A stretch of DNA of 64,000 nucleotides from Anisus vortex (Eukaryota > Mollusca > Gastropoda > Planorbidae), in contig OX421494.1 of assembly GCA_949126835.1 (NCBI GenBank), positions 3,851,201 to 3,915,200 on the forward strand, in the 5' to 3' direction. Shown here one piece after another: positions 46,501 through 58,500 of this stretch (positions within the stretch are counted from its first letter, which is position 1; the number at the start of each line of letters is the position of its first letter). The notes under the pieces were generated by a model. That model was given only the letters and a program-made list of their open reading frames with translations, did no database searches and was not told where the DNA came from. A program made the position numbers and the translations under genes.

Positions 46501-49500
46501 CAGCCTTCCTCCAACTTAAGAATATCTGGAGCTCAAGAGAAATATCCCTGAAAACAAAGTTCAAGATCTTCAACTCAAACGTGAAGTCTGTCTTACTCTA
46601 TGGTGCAGAGACTTGGAGGACCACAGCTACTAACACCAAGAAGATCCAGACTTTCATAAACGCATGTCTCAGGAGGATTATGCATATACGCTGGCCAGAC
46701 ATGATCAGTAACGATGAGCTCTGGAGTCGCACAGGGCAACAGGCAGCCGATCTGGAGATCATGCAAAAAAGATGGAGATGGTTGGGGCACACACTCCGAA
46801 AACCAGCATCCAACATCACCAGACAGTCCTTATCATGGAACCCCCAAGGAAAGAGGAAGAGAGGCCGACCCCGTAACAGCTGGCGCCGAGACCTGGATGC
46901 AGACGTCAAGAGAACAGGCCATTCATGGGGACAGTTGGAAAGACTCGCTCGGGACCGGGATGGCTGGAGAGCCCTTGTTGGTGGCCTATGCCCCGAGAGG
47001 GGTAGTAGGCGTAAGTAAGTAAGTAAGTAAGTAGTTTCCAAAGACACCCCTGAAAATACTATCCAAAGGGAAGGGACTCCTTATTAAAGTTAGTTAATTA
47101 CTTTTAAATATTTTTTTTTTAATGACTAAATATTCCCCAAAGTGAATAAAAATTGCATCACAAAATAAATAACTATTGTTAATGAGGTGTTTGTTTTATC
47201 CCCATTGAACAGCAATGTTCAGTTCATTAAAATAGTAATTTTACCTTCCTGCAAGAACTCAATAAAATCTATGTAATCACAAGTGATCTGACAACGCTCT
47301 TCTGCAGCACAAATATATTTAATCACATTAAATCACAGTCACATATAATATCCAATGAATAATATAATATAATATAAGTCCAAGAAATGAATTAGTATTC
47401 TGATAAAATGTAGTAGAATTACGAGTCTAACGTATACGTCTATACGCTTCTAGATATTCGAGTTGACTAACTTTCCTCCGGTGTTTTACCCCGTGATCAG
47501 ACTTGCCCAGTCAAGCAAGTATCCCATGTAAAACGTGCAAAGCATTCTTTATAAAGCTAAGACGCAGTAGAACAAACTAGATTGTGACATTCACAATCTT
47601 CCCAGTGCCCATAACTCTTGTACTATACTATTGACTTTCCTGAGTCATTTCCCTTTGACCTTGTTAGTGCATACTAGCAACTATCTTAGCTTTCTGGAAA
47701 TGTATACTTTTATACATAAAAAATGTCGAATTATCGGTAGAATCATTCACTGAGCGTTGAGACCCTAGGATTTGGCTAAATATTTTCACTAGCCCTAGCG
47801 TCAAAGTCCGATAAAAAATGATAAAGCCCATAAATCAAGTTGTAATGGAAATTCATCTATATGTCTATATCTAAAGTCTATATCTGCAGCATCCTTATTA
47901 TCAGAACTGTTGTTAAATTTTATATTTGGAGGTTTAGAGCTATTGATTAATAAAGTAAAAAATTAAAAGCGTAGACTATAAAAAAAGTATTACGAGACAA
48001 AAGGCCAGTGAAAACTACCCGTACGTTGAAAGCGCATCGCAAATAAAGTAACTAAATAAAAACATCAGTTTTTTTTTTATGAAACAAACTACATTTCTAC
48101 TTTTTAAAAGCTGCATTAAAAACACCACCACAGAACGCATGGCAAAAAAATCAATAAACGACGATAGGTTAGTCACACACGTGGCCGCCGCTTTTGGGCC
48201 CATTAGTACGGAGGGGGGTAGGTTGCATTGAGTCGCAGTAGTAGCAAATGAGATAAAGCACACAGAGGTAGGTTGTTGTTGATATTTGCTTAGCTACATG
48301 AAGCTACTTATTATTAACCAGTGAAGTTGAATGTTATTATTGTACACAAGTTCAAGCATTAAATTCTTCTTTGAACATACATCGAGTGGCTTGAGTGTAT
48401 TATTTCATAGTGAACAAGATCCAAAGACGACAACAGACAACCCAAAAATTCTAACAACAGACATTGTAGTTAAATGTTACAAGTCAATGTAAATTTAAAT
48501 TTTACTAAAACAAAAAAAAAATTTGTTCTGACTAACTTAAGGCTTACATTAAAAAAAATAACAACAAACCATTAGCCAGTAGTAACCTGATAAAAAGAAA
48601 TATCAAATCTTAAAAAAAATTGGGCTTAAGTAGGAAAAAATTAGTTACTTGAAGAAAGGGAGGTAAGAAATTAATTTCTCCTTTGTTGCTGTGTTGGCTA
48701 GACCATCATTTTTCTCCATCAATAAATTGATAATGGTGCGTAAGTATGTTTGAAAAGCCTGCCGTCTGCTTTCGACTAATTTTGCTTCCTGTGAGGTGAA
48801 ATAACAGAAGAAAACAATTTAAACAAAAGCTTTCTTTTTTATCTGTATTTCAATAGGCATCTAAACAATGGAATCATAGTAAACACCAAAATCTTTGTTG
48901 TGCACCTATCTATATTATATATAACAAGTTTTGTGTTGAAAGAGATAATAATAACAATTTATTTATATAGTGCTGCCAACAAACATAATATAAGCTCAGA
49001 GCGCATTTAACATAGAGCAACAATAACAAGCAAGAACATGGATATAATTCTCTAGGCTTAAAAATGGATATAGAGCTATTGATGATCTTAAAACTTTATG
49101 AAAAAAACATAATACAGAGCAAATAACTGTAGATATACAGTTAATAATAATAGTGATAGTGAGTGCATATGTTTTTAGTTGGAGAGGCACCTTACACACC
49201 GGTATAAATGCGGCAGAGGGCAAACTTCACCTTATGGCGGAGGCTAAACGAGCAGCAAAGAAAAGTAGGCTGCCCCTAACAATCTCCAACGGTCCAGCTT
49301 TCAAGTGCCAGAGATGCGACAGAGCCTGTCTCTCAAGGATAGGTCTCCACAGACACAGTCAATTTTGCAGGGCTGGCCAAATCACAGGAGCGCAAATCTA
49401 ATTGTCTTTCGAGACTATGGAGCCAATGATTGATGATTGATTGATGGTGTTTTTTTAAACAAACCTTTTTTCCAATAGCTTTTTTGGGTGGAAAGTCATA

Positions 49501-52500
49501 TTTCCCAACGATAGGGTAGACCTTCTTTAACCTCATGTGCATGTCTAGGAACTGGCTGTATCGTCTATACACATTCCACTCTTCATCTCTTATTCTCACA
49601 TACACCTGTCCAGGGTGTGCATAGAAAACTGTTAGTTGTATGTTTGGTTTCAGTAGTAACTACATTCTGAGTACAATAAGACTCGAATGAAATGTTATGA
49701 ATGCTTTGATTTCTACAATAGTGGTTCTCAAATTTGCTTTGCAGCATCTTTACAAAGACGTCGCAGAGTATTGTCAAGGCTCTCATAATTGATCGGCATA
49801 GCTAAATGTGACATTTGACTAAAGTAATGGTGTCTTGGGGAGAGCCTTACTTCAAGAAGGGTGCAGGCAGTAGATAAATGATGGGAACCACTGTCTAAAG
49901 CCTTTACAAATATTTGCTACCCACTAATGAAATTAAATTCAAGAACAAATTACAAATTTGTCAAAAAAAAAAAAAATTGCCACTGTACATTTACAAATAT
50001 TTTGTTTAGTAAAAAGATTTAGGCAAGAATTAAGTAATACGTTTTTACCATTCAACTTTTAGTTTTAGCCTAAGTTCAGGTAATCAAGCCACATGAATCA
50101 TGAATTACTTCCCTTACCTGATAAACATGATGTGTATTGTTTGAGTTTCCTCTAAGAAATGCAGATGGAATCCAGATATTGATGAGAGTTCTTTGAAGAC
50201 TAAAACTAAAAGTACATGAAAGAAAATTAATAAGATTATCATTGCTTGTATTTTTACATCAAGGATTTTTATATGATTATTATTTCTTGTATTTTTACAT
50301 CAAGGAAATTTATATGATTATTATTACTTGTATTTTTACATCAAGGAAATTTATATGATAATTATTACTTGTATTTTTACATCAAGGAAATTTATGATAA
50401 TTATTACTTGTATTTTTACATCAAGGAAATTTATATGATAATTATTACTTGTATTTTTACATCAAGGAAATTTATGATAATTATCACTTGTGTTTTTACA
50501 TCAAGGAAATTTATATGATTATTATTACTTGTATTTTTACATCAAGGAAATTTATGATAATTATTACTTGTATTTTTACATCAAGGAAATTTATGATAAT
50601 TATTACTTGTATTTTTACATCAAGGAAATTTATGATAATTATTACTTGTATTTTTACATCAAGGAAATTTATGATTATTATTACTTGTATTTTTACATCA
50701 AGGAAATTAATATGATCATCTTTACTTGTAATTAATTTTGATAATATTATTGATGAACTAAAATCACAATTTATAGACAATATTGACCTTTCTATTTCTT
50801 GTCCAGTATCAAATGACTGATGTCTATCATTAGGGAGCTTGAACAAATAAAAAAAAACACATTACAAAAATTCAATTTGTTAATTAAACCTGATAAAGGC
50901 TAAGAAACGGAAAAGGCTGATCACACTCACTGGCCCCCGCAATAAAATAAGCTCGTCTCTCAACTGCCGCAACAGCGCCTCTTTAGCCGCAAGCTGCCGG
51001 TGGAGCATCTCGTTGAATTCCATTAACTCCCCGTGCATCTCCGCCACCTGGGGATGATAATATGAGAAGGATTAGGTTTTTATTTCATTCAATCAATCGA
51101 CGAATCACTAAGCAATTCAAAGGTTGCTTTCATTGGTGTTTTAATTTCATTGGTTAATCAATTGACCAATCAGTCTGCAATTCAAAGCTGTGCTTTCATT
51201 GGTGTTTGATTTCATTAGTCAATCAATGGACCAATCACTCTACAATTTAAAGCTGTGCTTTCATTAGTGTGTACCTGTATCAATTTTCTCTCATACTCCG
51301 AGGCCTCGTGGCTGTAGTCTATGATTGGTTTGGGAGGGGGTATGCTGGGCTGAGGCTCTTCTAAGTGAATGCCCAAATTGTCTGTGAATAAGAAAAAAAA
51401 AATGTAGGAATCACCAACATTGTATGGTGGTATGATGACTTGAGCCATCAACATAGACTTTAAAAAATAGATCTTTTTTTTTAGGTTTGGAAACTGCCAA
51501 AATATTTTCAGGTACATTTATAAGAAATAAATTATCTGGCTTTGATAAACCCGATCTTTCTTTCGTCTACATGGTGGCTTTTCCAGGCAAAATATATTTC
51601 AGAGGTTCCATGAAATATTAATTAATGGATATTCCTAGCAGAAATGACAGACGGCCATCTGACTTCAAATTGACACACACTTTTCACTAGTTGAATTTCA
51701 CAGCAGGACCCAATACTGAACATTTACTTATTGCTTCATGGTGGTATGGAAGTTTTAAATGTGTAAATATTTTTTTCACAGTGCTACATATCTACATGGC
51801 TCAACAAGACTTATTGTCTAATCACATTATCTACATGGCTCTACAAGACTTATTGTCTAATCACATTATCTACATGGCTCAACAAGACTTATTGTCTAAT
51901 CACATTATCTACATGGCTCAACAAGACTTATTGTCTAATCACATTATCTACATGGCTCAACAAGACTTATTGTCTAATCACATTATCTACATGGCTCAAC
52001 AAGACTTATTGTCTAATCACATTATCTACATGGCTCAACAAGACTTATTGTCTAATCACATTCTCTACATGGCTCAACAAGACTTATTGTCTAATCACAT
52101 TATCTACATGGCTCAACAAGACTTATTGTCTAATCACATTATCTACATGGCTCAACAAGACTTATTGTCTAATCACATTATCTACATGGCTCAACAAGAC
52201 TTATTGTCTAATCACATTATCTACATGGCTCAACAAGACTTATTGTCTAATCACATTATCTACATGGCTCAACAAGACTTATTGTCTGATCACATTATCT
52301 ACATGGCTCTACAAGACTTATTGTCTAATTACATTATCTACATGGTTCAACAAGACTTATTGTCTAATCACATTATCTACATGGCTCAACAAGACTTATT
52401 GTCTGATCACATTATCTACATGGCTCAACAAGACTTATTGTCTAATCACATTATCTACATGGCTCAACAAGACTTATTGTCTAATCACATTATCTACATG

Positions 52501-55500
52501 GCTCAACAAGACTTATTGTCTAATCACATTATCTACATGGCTCTACAAGACTTATTGTCTAATTACATTATCTACATGGCTCAACAAGACTTATTGTCTA
52601 ATCACATTATCTACATGGCTCAACAAGACTTATTGTCTGATCACATTATCTACATGGCTCAACAAGACTTATTGTCTAATCACATTATCTACATGGCTCA
52701 ACAAGACTTATTGTCTAATCACATTATCTACATGGCTCAACAAGACTTATTGTCTAATTACATTATCTACATGGCTCAACAAGACTTATTGTCTAATCAC
52801 ATTATCTACATGGCTCTACAAGACTTATTGTCTAATCACATTCTCTATTGGCTCAACAAGACTTATTGTCTAATCACATTATCTACATGGCTCTACAAGA
52901 CTTATTGTCTAATCACATTCTCTATTGGCTCAACAAGACTTATTGTCTAATCACATTCTCTACATGGCTCTACAAGACTTATTGTCTAATCACATTCTCT
53001 ACATGGCTCAACAAGACTTATTGTCTAATCGCATCACAACAAATGAATTCTGTTAAAAACTGTACCTTCTTTGTTAATGCCTTCAGTTCTCAACATTTGG
53101 ACTGCACTGACATATTTCTTAAGCTGATGTTTTAAAAGTTCATTTTCTCTGGAGAGCAATAAAGGAAAATGTCAATTAGAAATACAGTGTTATTAAGAAA
53201 TCTGCATTAACTCTTTCCATACGTAAAATCAAGCCGAGCCATAACGTTACGGCATACAGTATGGCAAAACATATAGAAAGAGATAATGGAATATTGATTA
53301 TAGTTAGACTATAACAAGGCTATGGAAAGTTAATGATCCATTTATTATCAGTAAAGTATTATTGCATTTGAAAACAACAACAAATATTTTACTTCACTCA
53401 AACAAACAAAATCTTAAATATCTGTTAGTTTAGTGAAAAGGTTAATTTTCTGAAGTAAATTTTTTTTTAGTAGTATAGCTACTGCTCAATTTAAACAAAA
53501 TATGTATTAAATGGCTTGAAATATTCATATGTAACAAGACAAGTATAATTTTTATATCTGAAAACTGACTTTTGCAAGGCCTGTATCTTGGCTTGCTCTT
53601 TCTCATGCCTAGATAGATGTTGCATTTTCATCTCCTCAATTTCAGCTCTTAGAGTTGACGAGGTTTCCATCTCGTGTTGCAACACGCCTTCCAGTTTTCT
53701 AAAAACAGGAAATAATGTTCGTTCAAAAATCATTTTAACACATAAAAAAAAATCATGAATACTTATATAATTTTTTGTAATACATTTTACAGAATCAGCA
53801 TAGGCTAATTTATTAAATTACAAATGAATAACTAATCAATGGTTTTCATGCATTCATGGTGCATTTGCTTTGTTTTAAAAGCCTATAAGACCAATGTTTT
53901 TTACTTCATTGGAATGTAAAAGCAATCACAATAAAATTAAATAGACGTAGCCCTTAGTTTTCAATGACTTTTTTAAAATGCTAAATCAATGGATCAATTG
54001 AAAGTAAATGTAAATGAACAGAAACCTGTTTTGGTCCTCCACAGAATCTTTACGCAGCATCATGGCCACTACAGCTTGCTTCAGCTCATCTACAGTAAAA
54101 ATATTGGTTCATGCAGAAATAGATACACTTGTATTGACTTAAAAGTTTTAAGACATTCCTTCTAGATACAAGATTATTACGCCCACTAGGCCCAAGACTC
54201 CTGCAGGGATGCAGGGATAGTACCTAGCCACAGGAAAGGACTACATTAGTTTTCATCAGGTAAAAGCCGCACTTGTTGGTCAAGGAATAAAAACCTCTTG
54301 CCATATTACTTGAGACATTATTTATGTAATTTTAGAAGCTAAAACTCTGAAATATCACCTACCTTGTGTCAATGAATCTTTGGAAGCGTTTGAAGAAGAA
54401 ACTATATTTCTCTTGTCTCTAAAAAAAAAATTTGAAAAGGTTCTTGAAAATTTTGTATTCTAACTCATCAAACGAGAAAAAAAGTTAACAAGAAATTGAA
54501 AGTACACTTTGAATATTAGAGGGTGTTAAAAAATGTATCAATAAATAGAAGACTAAAAATAACGAAAAGTGTTTAAAAAAAATTGAATGCTATGTCAGTT
54601 TTTGTGATACTGTGATACTATTAACCCTTACAGTCCCGGGTGCATATATAGCGGAACTGAAGGCAGCATAGATAGAAGTAGGTCGATACGGGAAGGGTTA
54701 AATGAATCCAATGTATCATAGAAAAGAAGAAAATCACTATGTTCTCTTTGTAAAATATTTCCACAAAAGTGTCTAGTTTCTAGGAAAAGGTTATACAAAT
54801 GTTCATTCTGTGGTATTTCTGCAACTTTTTGAATGCCCCCAAAATGTGTATATTAATAAAAACTGTCTTAAATAAAGATAAAAGCTATGAACCTGATTGA
54901 AAGACCACTTTGAGCCAATGAAATAGCAAGTGAGGCATTCTCCATCTCTACAAGCCTAGGATAGTCGGAAATTCTATCACCGCCATCTAGAGATCTGACA
55001 GGTGAGTCTGCCACATGGTTCAGTGGAACCATCTCCGTTTCCATGACGAGTCCGTCAGCACTAACGGGGGCCATGAACGAGCTGGAAGCCAGAAAGAAAA
55101 GTCTATTTTTTTACTGCAAGATCCTAAAATAAGTTTTAAAAATAAAAAAATGAAAAGTTATGTCTAACCATGTTTCTTTGGTCACTAAGATATTTCATCT
55201 TTATTCTTTGCTTTAAAAAAAAAAATCTATACTACACTCTGATATTTAATCAGTTAGAAATTTTCAACTACTACAAACTACAATACATTTTTTTGAAACA
55301 TTTTTAATTAAACATTATTCAGGTATTCAGTGAATAGCCTTAGTTTGAATCCTGGTAATAACTAAGATTTATTACTGGGTCCCTGAGTCTACCCAGCTCT
55401 AAAAGGTAACTAACATGTAGTTAGGGATAAGTAAGGGTGGCTGGGCATTGTGCTTGCCACACATCTCTTTATATATGACGGCCACAGAAACGTGAACACT

Positions 55501-58500
55501 GCTTCTCAGGCCCTATGAATCAGCTTGGTTTAAAAGGGTTACTTACTTCATTAGGTTTTTGTTGTTACGATTTAAAAATTCTGGTAACCTTAGCTTTAAT
55601 AAGGTCAAGTAGGTTATAAAGAAAAGGTCTCTAAAAATCTAATACAATTTTAGAACTACAGTATATAATTCCATCATTCTATGCAACGTTAATTTGATGG
55701 AAATAAACTCGTTTTTAAGTTCAGCACCAAACAATATAATCATACTTTAAAACCTCATCCATCATCAATTGGTGAGGTCACACAAAAGGTTATTGTTTTA
55801 GCCTGTATACAAATGAAACTGTTGACCTCAAATTATAAGAGAGACAATGCAGTAAAAAAAAAGAGTACCTGTGGTCATGATCCAGGTCACTGTAAGATCC
55901 TACACTTGACTTGGACAATCTGTCCGAGTTGAAAGAGCGAATGGAAGGGGAGCTGACTTCACTGGAGACCCTGACTAGTGCTGCGAGTGACTGCTCTTTA
56001 CTGAGCTCACTTGCAGCAGGTTTAGTATTGACATCCTTCACTGGCTCTGCAGAGAACACGTTGTCATCCTGCAGATCCTCACCTGGACAATGTTTAACAA
56101 GTAAAAGTAAAAAATAACCAAAGCTATACAGTGGAACTCCATGCATGTAATGGCAATACCTTCATTTTGTTCTATGATCAAATCCATGCATGTAATGACA
56201 ATACCTTCATTTTGTTCTATGATCAAATCCATGCATGTAATGGCAATACCTTCATTTTGTTCTATGATCAAATCCATGCATGTAATGACAATACCTTCAT
56301 TTTGTTCTATGATCAAATCCATGCATGTAATGGCAATACCTTCATTTTGTTCTATGATCAAATCCATGCATGTAATGGCAATACCTTCATTTTGTTCTAT
56401 GATCAAATCCATGCATGTAATGGCAATACCTTCATTTTGTTCTATGATCAAATCCATGCATGTAATGACAATACCTTCATTTTGTTCTATGATCAAATCC
56501 ATGCATGTAATGGCAATACCTTCATTTTGTTCTATGATCAAATCCATGCATGTAATGGCAATACCTTCATTTTGTTCTATGATCAAATCCATGCATGTAA
56601 TGGCAATACCTTCATTTTGTTCTATGATCAAATCCATGCATGTAATGACAATACCTTCATTTTGTTCTATGATCAAATCCATGCATGTAATGGCAATACC
56701 TTCATTTTGTTCTATGATCAAATCCATGCATGTAATGACAATACCTTCATTTTGTTCTATGATCAAATCCATGCATGTAATGGCAATACCTTCATTTTGT
56801 TCTATGATCAAATCCATGCATGTAATGGCAATACCTTCATTTTGTTCTATGATCAAATCCATGCATGTAATGACAATACCTTCATTTTGTTCTATGATCA
56901 AATCCATGCATGTAATGGCAATACCTTCATTTTGTTCTATGATCAAATCCATGCATGTAATGGCAATACCTTCATTTTGTTCTATGATCAAATCCATGCA
57001 TGTAATGGCAATACCTTCATTTTGTTATATGATCAAATCCATGCATGTAATGGCAATACCTTCATTTTGTTCTATGATCAAATCCATGCATGTAATGGCA
57101 ATACCTTCATTTTGTTCTATGATCAAATCCATGCATGTAATGGCAATACCTTCATTTTGTTCTATGATCAAATCCATGCATGTAATGGCAATACCTTCAT
57201 TTTGTTCTATGATCAAATCCATGCATGTAATGACAATACCTTCATTTTGTTCTATGATCAAATCCATGCATGTAATGGCAATACCTTCATTTTGTTCTAT
57301 GATCAAATCCATGCATGTAATGGCAATACCTTCATTTTGTTCTATGATCAAATCCATGCATGTAATGACAATACCTTCATTTTGTTCTATGATCAAATCC
57401 ATGCATGTAATGGCAATACCTTCATTTTGTTCTATGATCAAATCCATGCATGTAATGACAATACCTTCATTTTGTTATATGATCAAATCCATGCATGTAA
57501 TGGCAATATCTTCATTTTGTTCTATGATCCAATCCATGCATGTAATGACAATACCTTCATTTTGTTATATGATCAAATCCATGCATGTAATGGCAATACC
57601 TTCATTTTGTTCTATGATCCAATCCATGCATGTAATGACAATACCTTCATTTTGTTCTATGATCAAATCCATGCATGTAATGACAATACCTTCATTTTGT
57701 TATATGATCAAATCCATGCATGTAATGGCAATACCTTCATTTTGTTCTATGATCAAATCCATGCATGTAATGACAATACCTTCATTTTGTTCTATGATCA
57801 AATCCATGCATGTAATGGCAATACCTTCATTTTGTTCTATGATCAAATCCATGCATGTAATGACAATACCTTCATTTTGTTCTATGATCAAATCCATGCA
57901 TGTAATGGCAATACCTTCATTTTGTTCTATGATCAAATCCATGCATGTAATGACAATACCTTCATTTTGTTCTATGATCAAATCCATGCATGTAATGGAC
58001 TAGGTCTTCAGGGTTGTGCAAGCAACACATTAGTAAGAGAAATATAACAGATTGCTGGGCTCACACAATAGTTGGCTGTGGGTATAGAAATAAAAGGCCT
58101 ATTTCTGCTGGTCAAGGAGCTATACAATTTTTAAAAGACTGAATGCTGTGAACACTTTATAGTATAAAAAGGATGATAGGAACAAGGGGTCAGGTGAATG
58201 AAGTAAGTCACAAAGTGTGTTGGATTCCCTGCATAGTAATCACAAGTTACCATCTAATGATGAAGCACAGAAGCTGTCACAAAGTAAGCATATACAGATA
58301 GAAAACAAACCTATTTCTTTATCTTGCTCAGCAGTGTGAGGACCACCAGGAACAGCGTCAGGAATGGCATTGTAACTACTACTCCCTGTTCTTGTTATCA
58401 CAGTAGCGATGGTTTCATCCTCATCAAAGCTTACAACATTCGGCAATTTCTTCTTTTTCTTCTTCTCTTTCTTCTTGACTAAAAATGAATCACATGAAAA

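Larger units (their letters stand above)
43812..48252. mobile_element. TTAA-family transposon, copy B, interrupted twice
   Basis: It has CTCATTTGCTACTA at the left end and its inverse at the right, flanked by ATAA on both sides (43808-43811, 48253-48256). Its outer pieces (43812-43841, 47032-47176, 47680-48252) align in order with the reverse complement of copy A at 23851-24569. Removing the LINE (with one 13-bp duplication) and the solo LTR (with one 5-bp duplication) leaves about 730 bp, matching the 719 bp of copy A. It lies in the last SNX29 intron. Confidence 0.88.

Noticed and set aside
51691..52950. 419-aa frame of 13-residue repeats
   Set aside because: It is a 39-bp minisatellite inside a SNX29 intron on the opposite strand; the frame is a by-product of the period.
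622..57998. CRISPR-like arrays
   Set aside because: Repeats are head-to-tail with no unique spacers, in a eukaryotic intron-rich context.
56131..58047. 638-, 620- and 319-aa frames of 15-residue repeats
   Set aside because: 45-bp minisatellite; open in overlapping frames on both strands and lying between SNX29 exons.
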